Positions 1-12,929 of a DNA stretch of 64,000 nucleotides are shown here, one piece after another. Source of the DNA: Zygnema cylindricum (taxonomy: Eukaryota; Streptophyta; Zygnematophyceae; Zygnematales; Zygnemataceae); assembly GCA_037447655.1 (NCBI GenBank), contig JBBHKE010002081.1, forward strand, positions 94,701 to 158,700, written 5' to 3'. A program made the translations under genes and the position numbers. Position 1 is the first letter of the stretch. Each line of letters starts with the position of its first letter. The notes beneath the pieces are model-generated. The model was given only the letters and a program-made list of their open reading frames with translations. It searched no databases and was not told where the DNA came from.

Positions 1-930
1 TGACGAGCACAGGATTCCATTTCTTCTCCCATCCGTTTAAATTTCGAGCCTCTTGATATGATTGAGGATCGTTTGGAGGATTTTGTGTTATTGTCTTTTA
101 TAAGTGGAAGGATTCCGCCCTTATTTCTCTAATGAATTGCCATTTGATAACTGGTTTGCTTGTTGTATAGCCACCCTGGTGAGAAGTGATCTGGTGCCTT
201 CCCTTTAGTTGATCTCTTACTCCTCCGTACGTCCTCTACAAACTGCTCAAACTTTTTCACAATCACTGCTCTCAAGCTTGTCATCGTCCTCCTTCTCCAA
301 AGGCGTCTCTTCTGATGTCACATTATTGGTGCGTGTCAGTGGTTCACCAATGACCTTCCCTCTTTTTGGTCTGTTTTCGGTAGGCTTAGGCATCTGAATT
401 TTCTTTAAAGTCTTCTCTACAAATCTTTGACCCTACCTCCATCAAGACATCTTCCTCCTCATCTACCGTGAACTCTTTATAGTGACTATCCTCCTACTCT
501 TCACAGTGACTATCCTCCTTGTAATCTTGAGCTTGTTTGGACTCATTCCAAAATTTTGTTGAATTCCACACTTTTAGACTCTCGAACCTTCTAGTAACCG
601 GGTTGTAAATCCGACATTGCATTGAATTCTCACTATACCCCACAAAGTATCCTTCCCATCATCGTGCCGCAAATTTCCCATCTCGATGTCTTTCCACTAT
701 ATACCTCGTAGCCTCACATCCCAAAATCCTTAAGTGTTTTATCGTTAGCACCTTTGCACTCCAAAGTTCTTCCGGTGTTTTGTGGCCCAAAGCAGAGTTG
801 ATTCTTTGATAAGAAACATGATTTGCCACTCTAAGTGCTTCCTCCCAAAGACGATGTCTGAGTTTTGTCATATGGAGCATTGCCATCACCAACTCTTTTA
901 ATGTCCGATTCTTCCGCTCTTACATTCAAT
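1..930 (-). mobile_element. Decayed Ty1/copia fragment (integrase C-terminus to RT linker)
   Basis: On the minus strand, 892-659 reads as the C-terminal part of a copia integrase (RINSALGHKTPEELW, then KHLRILGCEATRY). Matching segments occur in the better copy at 33620-34417. The rest down to base 1 matches the acidic linker and the start of the RT region of that same element, but with stops and frameshifts. The fragment continues past the left window edge. It is a dead remnant of the same copia family that fills 27-39 kb. Confidence 0.8.
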
Positions 931-2160
931 GCATGTTAAGTGAGATGGTTGACATTTCAATTGAGTTAAACTTTTCTTTCGAACTGAAAATTTTGCCTTT
1001 TTGTGCGCATTTTGATTAGTGTCGATCCTTTCATTGCCATCGTTTTTTTGGAAATAGAGTATCTTCTTTTGTTTCGTTGGTATGCTTAAGGTTTTTGTAC
1101 ACAGTTTGATTTAGTTTGTTTTGTGCGAGTTAAGTTTTCGTGCAAGGCTTTCTAAGAGTTTTATTTTTAATAGTTATATTTGTGCAATTATCCTTCACTT
1201 TTGGTGTTGCTTCTCATAAATGTTATTTGCGAAAAATTCAAATGAAGTGGCTAGTTTTCCGCAATAGAAAAACTTATTGTTTGTATTTTTCTCTCGATTT
1301 TGAATGTCACGCTTGTCATGATTTTTTATTTTCCCATTGCCATTGTGAGTTTTAAATCTCGGTTTTCCATTCATGGTTCGATAAAGCTCGTGCATTGAAC
1401 TTGACTTTCAAGAGAGCTTTCCCAAATTTCTTCCAATTTCAAATAACAACATCATGTTGATGAATCCATGTGGGAATTTGTTTGCATCTGATGGGAAAAG
1501 AAAGCACCAAAAGAGTGATCTTACTATCCATTGAGAGGGTGAAACCAACAAGGTCAACTTCAACCAATAGGTTCCAATGTTATGAGGTGTTAGCTGTCAT
1601 GCCGCATTATATCAGTATGTTGACTTTACGATTTTATACTTGCGGTGAGGGAGTATTTTCCACCTTTTGCAGGAAGTCTAGTTGTTGTTGGACAATAAGA
1701 AAATTCTTTTTGACCGACAATTCTATAATTCCTTGACTCACTTACCAATTTTATCAAAGCGGCCATTGCCGAAGTGAAATTATGTGAATTTCATAGTTCC
1801 ACAGAATGTGCACTATAGGCAAATCCTCTAGGATAACTAAAACACAATGCAATACCCACCAGAATAACTCCCACCCTGGCAGGCAATATTTCTAACCGAC
1901 TTCACTAGTATAAAGTCGGGACTCCCCGGAGTCCACAACAAAAAGGATTGCTGACAATGCTCCACTAAACACTAAATTAAAGCAAATCAAAGTCTGCTGA
2001 TTTATACAAAAGTCCATAAAGAGAGAGTTGTCCAAAAACTACCTAAGTCTTAAAACCCCTACTCACAACTCCTATTTACTAGGCTATCTACCAATTATAA
2101 GACTGTTATATATTTGTATAGTTTAATGGTACACCAACCGCTATACGAAATTTACGGCTT

Positions 2161-2267
2161 CTGTACGGCACTAGTAAAACCATGGTACCTTCCAAAACCG
2201 ACAGCATGGATTTGCTGTACACTAGTAAAACCATGGTACCGTCCACAACCGACAGCATGGATTTGCC
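2161..2267. repeat. Tandem duplication, period 51 bp
   Basis: The block beginning ACTAGTAAAACCATGGTACC at 2170 recurs at 2221 with a few substitutions, so two adjacent copies of about 51 bp are visible. Confidence 0.8.
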
Positions 2268-3975
2268 TTCTTCTTCTCAGGCAACTTTTGAGGTGTTGCC
2301 ATGTGTCAATCTCCAGCTCTTTTGATGTAATCCATCAAAAGAGCCATTTTAGGCTGTTGACGCTCACGCAAGTCGTCCGAACATAATATGCTATTCGTTG
2401 ACATCCGTTCAATTAAATCGACGCCCTGACTATTTTTTCTGTCTCTAATATGTTCTTTATCCATATGCGCTTGTTCGATATATTCCGTTAAATGATTAAG
2501 TGAGCGCAGAATAGATATATTACAAAATAACACCCCATGTGTGAATCAGTATCTTCTACAAGAAATGGATACAAACGATGGCTACTATGAACCATTAAGG
2601 TCTAAGTTCAAGTCCTGGCCAGTCCTATCTTTCTTGCTACAGATAAATCTCGTCCTCTCTATCATGTGCCTTGGTCTGTCTCCTTCGCTAAAAGAGGAGG
2701 AGCCATGGTTTCCTCCATCTAACTCTCCACCTTCACATCCTAGAGTGTAGGCATAATACGAAATTGAAAACAATGATTTACCTTTTCCGATACAAAGTAT
2801 CTCACGTGTTCGTTAAAGCTGTGCGTGCTTTAATTCTAACATGACAGGCAATGACATATCTGTTGTATCCCTTTAGCGTCATGTTTGACATGTTGCAAGA
2901 GGAGTGTCGCATGCAAAATCCGGATCAAATTCGCGAGTTAATGAACTTCAAACAAAAAATGGAAAAAAATGCACTACTATGCGTGCTCCAATAAAAGCAC
3001 TCAAAGAGGCATTATCGGATTTAATGTGTATCGCCGCACTCGCAATGCGTGCTTGAATGGATGCACTCATAGAGGCATTACAGGATTTAATGTTTGATGT
3101 AGAAGTTGTCTATAAATTCTTGTGATAGTTTTTGCTTTAGTAAAATAGGTTTATCTAGATCCATTTGACTCAGATGTAGAGATTGAAGTTCACTTTTGAC
3201 CGAGCAGCCTACCATGCAATAGAATATGAAATGCAAACTTGGGGGTGGGAAGCGCACAATTTTCCTAAAGCCGTTAGGAAAAACCCGTGACGCTACCATA
3301 TGCGTTTCCCATATCCTAACAATCAATCACCTTAGGTTATAGCCAAGGGAACTCTACCAGTTAATCGCGAGAACAACATATGTTTCCGCTAATGTGGGAA
3401 AATGGTGGATGGTGCTCGAATGTGTCCATACAAAACCGCAACTTGTACACATTACATGCAAATGTGACATTACGTCCACAGGTGCCACATAAAAAACCCT
3501 AAAAAAGCCCTTTTATAGCAAAATCAAATTAAAGGTGGTGTTATTCACGCTCAACCGCAAAACCAATTCAACTAAACATACAAACGGAGAAATAAATGAC
3601 TCCACATAAGGTATCCAAGAGGGAGAGAGAGTATTTGGAAATTCAGACGCAAATGGGGGCCAAGATGAAGAATCAATTTTCAGCCTTCATGACGCAAATG
3701 AAATCTTAATTTACGCGAATAGGTCACACAGTTGTCAATATGCCTGTGTTAGATGGCCGAGTCTTGCAAGATTGAACCAACCTACTGTTAAAATGTGTAT
3801 TTTCTAGGTCTGTATTTGTCTACTATATCTCAAATGTGATGAAAGAAGTAATTAATAGTTCAATTCTCTATTATAGTTAGATCTTTACAAAAGAGAGAGA
3901 GGATCAAAGGCACGTCATGGCTGCCGCCTTACTTAGAAGGTGGCAAATTGAAAAAGAGGATTTTTTAGCAAAATG

Positions 3976-4052
3976 TTGCATAAGTCCGGATTTGAACCTG
4001 GGTCTGTGGATCACTATGTAGTCGTAAGCCTTATCCACTAAGGCATTCACGA
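3976..4052 (-). repeat. tRNA-derived repeat or tRNA pseudogene
   Basis: Read on the minus strand, a pol III A-box-like stretch (TTAGTGGATAAGG) is followed about 45 bases later by a B-box-like GGTTCAAATCC. Order and spacing fit a tRNA, and the A box resembles plant tRNA-Arg. The anticodon stem and T stem do not pair properly, so this is not a functional tRNA. A tRNA-derived SINE head is the alternative. Confidence 0.4.
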
Positions 4053-6354
4053 AACGATACACTCAACATCAATGAAACGATACACTCGACAGGTTTCACA
4101 GATATATAAACATTAACGCGACGACTAATTCACACCAAACTAACGACGAGGAACAATTCATGCACGAACATGTATCCGAACCGTGTAAATATATTTGATC
4201 GGACAGCCATTGCTGCAGCCGCCACCCAGAATGAGCTTTTGGCGGATTTTGGAGATAGCATCACGCGATGCCACGTGGCACCACATTATTAAATACCGAA
4301 GAAGATGGGAGGAGGAACCATGGCTGCTGGTTTGACAAGCGTCACCTTGTAGGCCATGTCGTACAATGGATGTAAAATAAGTACATCGCCCACTGTATTT
4401 TCTTGTACTATACAGTGTTCCTATTGAAATACGGTTTAGTAGTAGGTAGTCGTGAGTAGGTAGACCAGGACTTAGTGAAATTTATGTACCTCTCTTTAAA
4501 GGAGCTTATAATTATAAAGGTCATCTTTGACTAGCCATAACTTACTGCTCAAGGGAGAAAATTCAGTGATTCTGGACTCAGGAGAATCAAGGCTAAAATG
4601 GGGTGTAGTCGGGGGAATCCAAGCTAAAAAAGGGTGTAGTTGGTCAAAGATTTTGCCTGCCAGGGCGCCAACATCTACATGGGAAAGTCAAAGTGGAGGA
4701 ATGTGTCCAAATACTCATATTCTAACTTTGAATTCTGAGGGGGAACTAAGCACACAGAAATTGTTTTTACAAAGGTAAAGTTGTATTAGGGTTCTAACTA
4801 TCAGGGTGTCAGTCATTTGGGTTTTTATCAACTTGGAGTCGGCACTATCTAGATAAGCTTCTTTGGATCTGCAATTTCTGTGGGGAAATGGAGCCCATAG
4901 AATTTTACCTACAACAAGGGGCCACATTTGATAAATGTTCGTCTGATCACAACCGTGACGCCAAAATCCTTAACACCCTTTTTTTTTACTTTTATAAAGG
5001 AACCTTCTCCTCTTTTGCTTAGAAGCGCTTCATCCATCATGGCCAAATCTCTCAATATTCTGGATCGAACATTTTACGAGGCACTCTGACTAGAAGAACG
5101 CTTACGCATTTTGTCCACTATGACTTTTTTTACGCTCCAAAACTCACCCTCATCTCAGATGGTTACCATGTTGCAGCCGCCTTACACGCATTGTTGCTAA
5201 ACAGAATTCTTGCGAATATTTAACTTTTTTACGTCGAGGAGTTCCTCCCCCATGTTAGCTTTTAAGTTAATGAGTAAAAATCATTTTTTGTCAATGGTGT
5301 GGCTTCTTTCGTTCCCCTCATGGATACGGGTGCAAAGCGTGTCATATTAGGCTTTACTTTTGTGCTTAAGCTTGGTCTAACAGCGGATAAGCTTAGCCTA
5401 CTGCCACTTGCTTATTAACATGACATGACTGAGCCAGTTCTTGGAATCACGAAAAAACTGCTTGTTATAACAGAAAATCTTCCTTTCCTTTATTTCGCGT
5501 GAAAACCAATGCCCATTATCGCATATTTGGCCACCTTTGTCCCCGCGCTTTTTGGAAATTTGATGAGGGGCGAGATATTCTATTTCTTTTTGGCAGAAGA
5601 AATTATGTCTAAAACGTCTTTCCTTCTAATTTTTTTTTGTGACCCCTTATCTCTTTTAGATTTTGAGAGATTTGATCGAATTTATAAACACACATTGCTA
5701 ATGCCGCTTTCCCTCTTCTCTCCCCTATCTTTTATCCCTACAAATCCTTTGGGATTTCATTTGAAAAACTAGAAACTAGTCCAATTGAATCCTCATCATG
5801 ATTGATTGGTGAATTTAGACTTATTTGTCAAAACTGGTATTTATCTATTTTCTTGTCATAAAAATGACATGGTAATTAGACATTATTATTTTGTAGAGAT
5901 CAATCATTGTTACTGGAAGGCGCAGTTGCATGAGTATAACATTTTGCATGCTCAATACTAACATTTAACGCCAAAATATGCATATTTACACATGCATACT
6001 ACTCTTCCACACGATTTCTGGATAATAGGAAATCATCTTTACTCAAGGTCAAGCCGATTCATCTCGTACTCGGCCCATAGGAATGTCAATGTATATCACG
6101 GACCAGAAAAGTCTTCGGACTTGTGGACCTTGTACTGATTTTGTTTTTACGTTTGTCCAAAAACCTCATTTTATGCAATCTGTGGTTGGCGTGTAGGTTA
6201 TATTTTGGAAAAAAATTGCGGCTTATAAAGATCTAAGACCTAAGGTATTGGTCAATTATAAGGGATCTAAGAATTAATTGCTCCTCCTCACATCTAAAAT
6301 GTCGTCTGTGGTTGTTGTTAGCATTTTGTAGAAGTTGGGGTTTGGCATTGACTT

Positions 6355-6425
6355 GCGTAAATTGAACCAGGCCGGGTATGAATCTGGGACCTCCCACTGT
6401 ATTCATGTGTTCACCAATGAGTACT
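6355..6425 (-). repeat. Second tRNA-like degenerate segment
   Basis: On the minus strand, TACTCATTGGTGAACAC resembles a D-arm/A box and AGATTCATACC sits where a B box would. Stems are poorly paired. It may be a SINE head or a coincidence. Confidence 0.25.
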
Positions 6426-6607
6426 CAACATGTCAGTGTAATTCGAGTGTAAACAGACCATATCTAAAAAGTGAACTGCACATTTTGCGCAATTGTTATT
6501 TCCATATAGAATGCATGTAGAGTAAATGGTGGAGAAACTGGAGAATTACTCTCTTGAAGCACATGTGTTCTATTGCAACGGTGTTGACCATCCAATCATG
6601 GGACTTA

Positions 6608-8468
6608 GGTTGTGTTCCCATGTGATAAAGTAAGGGTTTTTTATTGTCTTTGACGTCGATAACAGAGCGTGCAGCGAAAAAATCTTATGCCGTACAAAAA
6701 AACTAGGAAAACCACGATACAATTTGAGTCATTTTGAAACTTAAAATGTACTATGACTTTTCGTCTTGCTATTTTCGACCCAATGCTACGTCAAAAAACG
6801 TCATCTTCAAAATTTATATGAAAATTACTCGCGAGTCAATTTTATTAAAAGTAAAGGCTGACCAACAAACAAGATCATGTGTTTGCACGTGTTGTAAACT
6901 TTTAAAACATTTTCATAAAATGTGAAGTACAAAATAAAATAAAATTGCAACATGTTTGGACATTTTTTTCGTATAGGATCTGCGGAGTGGTCACGAGCAA
7001 CAGATGTCATTTCGCAAAAGCAAAGTCTATGAAAATGCCTCTTCCCCTCTCCCTCACACTATCAGTTTTATCTCTCACATTTTGGAGAGAAACACGACAA
7101 CATTGGTATGCAATAAAAGATATTCAAAAAATCGTTCTTTTGATTACCTTTGGGAATTATTTTGATGGCAAGTCGAGTAAGGGTGTGTGCCCATATGTTC
7201 AAGTAAGGGTTTTTTTCATCGTTTTCACAGAAAATGGGACTTGCAACGAGAAAATCTTGCGCCATACAAAAAATGGGCAAGAACAAAACTACATTTTGCG
7301 ACACCTTGGAACTTGGGCAGTACATAAATTTGGCGATATTATCATCGCGACCCGCTTCCACGTCATGCCAGCTCATCTTCAAACTTGTACTGGAATGAAA
7401 AAGCGACATGATTTTAACCAAAATAACACCCTATCGTCGAATGGAAAGTTGATATTACACGCATGAAATGTCTTCGAAATTTTTTGAGCGAGGGAGAGTA
7501 CACACAATTTTTTTACTAGCTCGTCAGGCGCATGTACGTACAAAAATGAAAAGCATGAACGGAAAATTTTTTGTTGGGGTCTCGGACATCCACTTTCATT
7601 CATGGGTCATTTGTAAAAGTTTACGATGTCCTCGTTTTCCCCATCTTTTTCATTCGACCGTTCCTCTTTCTCTCATCTCTAAATAAAACGCATCAATAAT
7701 AGTATCAAATGAAAGATAATTTTTTCCTTTTTTTCTGAATATTTTTGGTCGCAGTTTGATGGCATATCCAATGATTAAAGGTAAGGAAAAAAAATCGGGA
7801 AGCCATGGCGGAAAGTTTAGGTGCTTATGATGTCACAAAGTTGCATGACTTCGCAATGTCACAAAACCTTAAACATCTACAATGTCACAAAAAACACGAC
7901 GTCTACAACCGTCGCCGTATTTGTAGACGTCACTAATTTTAGGAAGTTTCGTAGTCGTCTACATTTCGTTTCGTACTATCTTAGGCTGTCGCACATTTGT
8001 AGACGTCTACAACTGTCACATCTTTGAAGTAATGTTTGACATATGAACACTTTGAGAAATACACCGTAAAATGTGCTATAAATTCCAGAGTAACATTTCA
8101 ATATTCGGTTACATGGGCACACACCCTAAGAAAAGGTGAAAAAACGAAATCGGAAAGTCGTGGCTGAAAATTCTTGAACTAATGACGTCGACGTTAAGTC
8201 AAGTGAGCATGACGTCATAACGTCGCAAAACCCTAAACATCTACAATGTCACAAAAAACTAAACTTATACAAATTTGCTATTTTGTTAACTTCAAAAAAT
8301 TGTCTTGAGTTTTGTAATCGTCTACAACGGTCACAAATTGTATCCACGTCAACATCCGTCACAAATTAAAGAAATGATTTCGTCATCGAACATATGAACA
8401 TACTAGAAATCTATAGTGAGAAACTTCACTAAAACAAATTAAGAAGTCGGTTATATAGGAACACACCC
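6608..8468. mobile_element. Tourist/Harbinger-like MITE, copy A, interrupted by copy B
   Basis: The left end GGTTGTGTTCCCATGTG follows TTA (6605-6607). The right end, on the opposite strand, reads GGGTGTGTTCCTATAT and is followed by TTA (8469-8471). A 3-bp TTA duplication with GGG-starting inverted ends is the signature of PIF/Harbinger elements. Without copy B the element is about 0.91 kb. No transposase frame is present, so it is non-autonomous. Confidence 0.75.
7181..8126. mobile_element. Tourist/Harbinger-like MITE, copy B, nested in copy A
   Basis: The inverted ends are GGGTGTGTGCCCATATG (left) and GGGTGTGTGCCCATGT (right, opposite strand). They are flanked by TAA on both sides (7178-7180 and 8127-8129). 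Length is 946 bp. The interior resembles copies C and D, including a repeated motif around cgacgtctacaa. Short ORFs inside are unrelated to any transposase I recognise. Confidence 0.8.
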
Positions 8469-9497
8469 TTACTTGCGTGAACTTTGCCATCTTAGCGGGT
8501 GAGTCTTGTATTTTCCCCCTTCCCTTCAAAGTTTGTCATTCTTGTTGCATCCATTTTTCCCATAGTTCAAAGGTAGGTGTTTATATGGTAGGCCTTTGAT
8601 CGGCGCCTTTATCGTAAGTTGTGTTATAGGTTTTTCATGTGATCTTCTTAGGGCGTGTTCCCATGTGTTCAAGTAAGGTTTTTTTCCCGTCGTTTTCACA
8701 GAAAATGGGACTTCCAACAACAAAATATTACGCCGTACGAAAAATGGGCAAAACCACAAGTACATTTTGCGTCATCTTAGAACTTGAAAGGTATGACAAT
8801 TGGCGTTATTAACATAGTGACCCACTTCCAGCTCATCTTCACACTTGTAATGGAAACAAATCGCGATCTCATTCTAACCAAAATAACACCTTATTGACGA
8901 ATAGAAAGCAGGTATTGCACGCGTGAAACGTCTTTAAAATTTTTTGAACGAGGGAGAGTACACGCTATTTTTTTCCATGCTCGTCATGCGCATGCACGTA
9001 CAAAATGACAAGCATGTACGGAAAAAAAATCGTTGGGGTATCGGACCTCCACTTTTATTCATGGGTCCTTTGCAAAAATTTACAACGGCCTCGTCTCTCC
9101 CAATCATTTTCATTCGACCGCTCCTCTTTCTCCCATCTCTAAATGAAATGCAACAATAATAGTATCAAATGAAAGATATATTTTTTTCCTTTTTTTTCAT
9201 ATTTTTGGTCTCATTTTGATGGCATATCGAATGATAAATGGTAAGAAAAATAAATCGGGAAGCCATGGCGAAAATTTTACGTGTTGATGACGTCACAAGG
9301 TAGCATGACTTCGTAATGTCACAAAACCCTAAACTTCTATAATGACACAAAAAACTCGACGCCTACAACCATCGCCGTTTTTGTAGACGTCACTCATTAT
9401 AAGAAGTTTCGTAGTCGTCTACATTTCGTTTCGTACAATCGTAGGCTGTCCCATATTTTTTAGAAGTCTACACCTTTCACATATTTGAAGTAATGAA

Positions 9498-9989
9498 TGT
9501 TAAGGGACATTTAGCGTCAGTTTATTTTTGTCTTGTCTGTACTTTTCTTACGTCGGTCAAGTCTTGTTGACCGTCTTATCCGAACGTCTCACTTTTGGTC
9601 CTGTCTGTACTTCCATACGTCGATCCAGTCATTTGTACCTTTTCATTACATACGTCGGTCAAGTCTTTTTACGTACAAGTCATTTGTACCTTTTCATTAC
9701 ATACGTCGGTCAAGTCTTTTTACGTACAAGTCCTTTGACCGTCGGTCCAGTCTTTTGGGCGACGGTCTAGTCTTTTGTCCTACATACATTTGTTTGAATC
9801 TAGACTTGGATCCCTTGTTACAGGGCACCGTAGAGAGCTTAGACTCCACAGTAATTAGCATTGTAATTTTTGTATATAAGTGACTCTTCTCACTTGATGA
9901 AATCATCCCAAATACAAATCAATTCCTCTCTCAATGCATTGATCTTTCTCTTGTGTACAATTTCATGGCTTCCGCCAATCCACCTCCAA
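9498..9989 (+). repeat. 5' LTR of the copia element
   Basis: Starts TGTTAAGGGACATTTA, as does the 3' LTR at 16788. It is longer than the 3' copy because a 51-bp block is tandemly duplicated (9628-9678 and 9679-9729). A TATA-type promoter motif TATATAAG lies at 9873-9880 and is conserved at 17091-17098. Sequence identity with the 3' copy runs to CCACCTCCAA at about 9989, beyond the apparent gag start codon at 9964. Confidence 0.85.
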
Positions 9990-10735
9990 TGGGTTATAGG
10001 CCGAGCCATGCCACTTCTAATAGTATCCAGAAGTTTGATGGCCAAAACTTCTATGATTGGTCATTTTCAGCCATGCATTTTTTCAAACACGAGAAGATTT
10101 GGGACCATTTTATAGGAATTTCAAAGCCTCCTATCTATTCCTCTATTGATAAACCAGCAGAAAAAGCTACAAAAGAGTTGGCAATAGCTACATGGAAACA
10201 AAAAGATGAGGATGCGCACGCTCGTCTAGTGATGTCACATACTACCAAGCGCACTCGTCTTATTCGTGACGCCTCTTCATCCGTCGAGGCTTGGAGTCGT
10301 CTTCAAGCAGCTTACATTCAAACCGGATGGACCGCTTGCCGAATTCAAAAACGAGTGTTTTTTAACTCCATTAAAAAGCCGTCGGAATCTATGCAGGATT
10401 AGATTAGCACATTTGAATTGTCAGCAGGAAAATGCACCATGATAGGCGTGCATCTTTCCGACGAGGACCTCTCTTCAACCCTTTTGGGAGGACTTTATGA
10501 AATATTTTCCCCTTTCATTTCCTCGTTTGACAATCTAGACCAATCCATTCCCTTTCACTCACTTTGTAGCAAACTTTTGCATGAAAAGACAAAACTTCTC
10601 TCTTTTTCTGCTCCAAATCTCTCTCATGCAAATGCCTTTATTGCCAAAAATCAGAAGTCTAACTCTGGGGGGTGCACCGTTTGTTTTGCGCATAGTGCAA
10701 AACAAAAGGACATTTCGTTGAAGACAATCGAATAT
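9964..10735 (+). pseudogene. Copia gag (capsid), disrupted
   Basis: The reading frame from ATG 9964 contains a gag-type N-terminus (IQKFDGQNFYDWSFSA), the usual copia arrangement of a short aromatic-rich motif. It then runs through the helical gag region. An in-frame TAG interrupts it at 10400-10402. The frame continues until about 10690, where the zinc-knuckle region (CTVC, then KGHFVEDN in another frame) shows a frameshift and loss of the last cysteine. The protein would package RNA in virus-like particles, but this copy cannot make a full-length product. Confidence 0.75.
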
Positions 10736-12912
10736 TGGCAAGGCGGAAAGCACCCGAAGCTTCCAATCCCCCTAAAACTGGAGGGAATGCCAACGCTGCC
10801 TATGTCAACCCACTAGTTCTTCCCACCCACCCACTCCCTCCACACATTTATTTTCCTCCAAATTTTCCTTATCCTCACCATTATTCCCCTTCTCTATCCC
10901 TTCCACAATCTTCTAACGCCGCAACCCACTATGCCTCTTCAAACCCCGTTAACCTCCCTTGGTCGACCGCTTTCTCCGCACATTTTCCCTCTAATTATCC
11001 CACTCCAGTAGATTCCCCTTTTGTCCTCCCTCCCTCACCTGAAATTGGATATGGCAATGTTGCCCATCATATCCCAAATTTTATCACTCCGGATACTCAA
11101 TTTCCACAAGGGTACTCTTTTCTATCTCAAACCCTTGACGATTGGCTAAGAGATAGTGGTGCTAGTCACCACCTTTCACCACGATCTGGTTGGTTCACTC
11201 ACCTTTCTCCTCTATCATCTCTTATGTTGATTCGTTAAAGAGACGACCGAATTTTGTTGGCTACCCATTCTGGCGACGTCAACGTCCCTAATGTGTCTAT
11301 TCATATTCGAAACGTACTTTTTGTTTCTGGTCTAGCTTGGAATATATTTTCTATCATAGTCGCCACTTCTGATGGCTTAATGGCTGAATTTAATAATGAT
11401 AAAACAAAAAATTTTGATAGAAAAGACAATAGTACTGTAGGTTTTGGCGTAGCACGAGATTCTATGTACGTCCTACAATCCTATAGTAGGCCAAATTTGT
11501 TTGCTTTAAGTGATAGCGTCGAAAATTTTCCACTTTGGCATTTACGATATGGTCATTTAAATAGCGAAAGTTTGCGTACCTTGCCAAATCTTGTAACTGG
11601 ACTAAATACATTCTCTAACAAATCTTTGGATTTTTGTCACGGTTGCGTGCAAGGAAAAATGCCGCGTCACTCATTTTCCAGTAGCACTACCGTCATCACT
11701 GAACCTCTTGCACTTGTACACACTGACGTGTGTGGTCCCATGCGCACTCGTAGCTACAGTGGATCCCTGTATTTTGTCACTTTCATTGACCACGCCACTC
11801 GCTTTTCACACGTGTATCCAATTTGTCATAAATCTGACGCTTTTGCCCGATTTCAAGAATTTAAAGCGTTAGCAAAAAATTTTCACAACAAACGAATGAA
11901 GGTCTTGCGCAGTGACAACGGTGGCGAATTTTTGTCCAACCAATTTTCTGAATTTCTCATGCAACATGGAATCTCACGTCATTTAACGACGCCTCGGAAG
12001 CCACAACAAAACGACATTGCAGAAAGGTACAATCGAACATTACATGACATGTCACGCTCTATGCTGTACTTTGCGAATTTGCTTTATGAATTTTGGGCAG
12101 AGGCTGTTGTTTGCGCAAATTACTTACGCAATCTTTGTCCCACCAACGCTTTACCAAAGACTACTCCAATGGAAGCATGGTCTTCTGTCAAACCAGATAT
12201 ACGCCGCCTTAAAATCTTTGGTTGTGAAGCGTGGTACAAAGACCTCCTCCAATCGGACGGCAAATTGGGCGCTCGCACATTTCGTGGCATTTTCGTTGGG
12301 TACGCTCCATATTCCAAAGCATATCGCATCTGGAGTCCTTCTCAGCATCGCGTCCTCACCTCCAGAGAATTAATTTTCAACGAAAGACCACTTCTCCAAA
12401 CCTTGTCTCGTATGCCCTTCCCTTCCCCTCTTCCCCCATTATCCGACTTTACTTCCCTCACCCTCTATGACCCTCTTCCCCCAAATCTTCCTCTTGAATC
12501 TCTTCAGCCATCTGAATCACCTGCCTTACACCTTCTCACCCCTCTCCTCTTAATCCTCCCATTTTTTCCCCCTCATCATCTTCAAGTCCCCCTCCTCCTC
12601 CATCTTCTCCTATCCCCCTTGTTCTCCCAGCTGCTCCCATCACTCCTGGCACCCACTCAGCAGCCTTTCCTCTTCATCCTGTCACAAATTCTGAAGATAA
12701 TTCCTCCTCTCCCCCTCTTTCCCAAGATGATCATCTTTTTGACAATCTTTCTCCCACAATTTTTTCCCACTCACCTCTTCCTGGGCCTTTTTCTCCTCTT
12801 GAGCCTTCACTTCTCGATCCTCAGCCTTCCCATCTTCCTGACCCCTCTCTTTTACCTCGCCGAAACCCCGAACGCTCTAGAATTCCCCCCTCTCGGCTTA
12901 TTACTTCCATAG
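10735..12912 (+). pseudogene. Copia protease and integrase region
   Basis: One frame carries the aspartic protease active site WLRDSGASHH (DSGAS at 11152-11166). A single TAA at 11236-11238 follows. Then come the GAG-pre-integrase segment (LWHLRYGHLN, FCHGC) and the integrase core. The core has HTDVCGPM, RSDNGGEF and AERYNRTL, the D-D-E catalytic triad, all present. The C-terminal part (FGCEAW, GIFVGY) is typical of copia. After about 12400 the frame reads through a pyrimidine-rich linker that is probably shifted. Confidence 0.85.
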
Positions 12913-12929
12913 GCCATGCCTTTCTCGCT

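Larger units (their letters stand above)
931..6607. other. Intergenic, no recognisable gene
   Basis: AT-rich sequence without an open frame that resembles a protein. It holds a 51-bp tandem duplication at about 2161-2267 and two tRNA-like pieces (about 3976-4052 and 6355-6425). Short ORFs here have no recognisable motifs and are treated as chance. Confidence 0.6.

Noticed and set aside
61-600. Host gene antisense to the copia remnant
   Set aside because: Short plus-strand frames are shadows of the minus-strand acidic linker seen in other copia copies.
3976-4052. Functional tRNA gene
   Set aside because: A and B boxes are present but anticodon and T stems do not pair.
6945-7466. 173-residue frame and its antisense partner (7068-7421)
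   Set aside because: Both span the boundary of nested non-coding MITEs A and B; they resemble no transposase.
9628-9734. CRISPR-like direct repeats
   Set aside because: Only two adjacent 51-bp units without spacers inside an LTR of a eukaryotic retrotransposon.
12400-12912. Pro/Leu-rich extension of the integrase frame as a novel domain
   Set aside because: Pyrimidine-rich linker read in a probably shifted frame; the second copy (14474-14935) reads differently.
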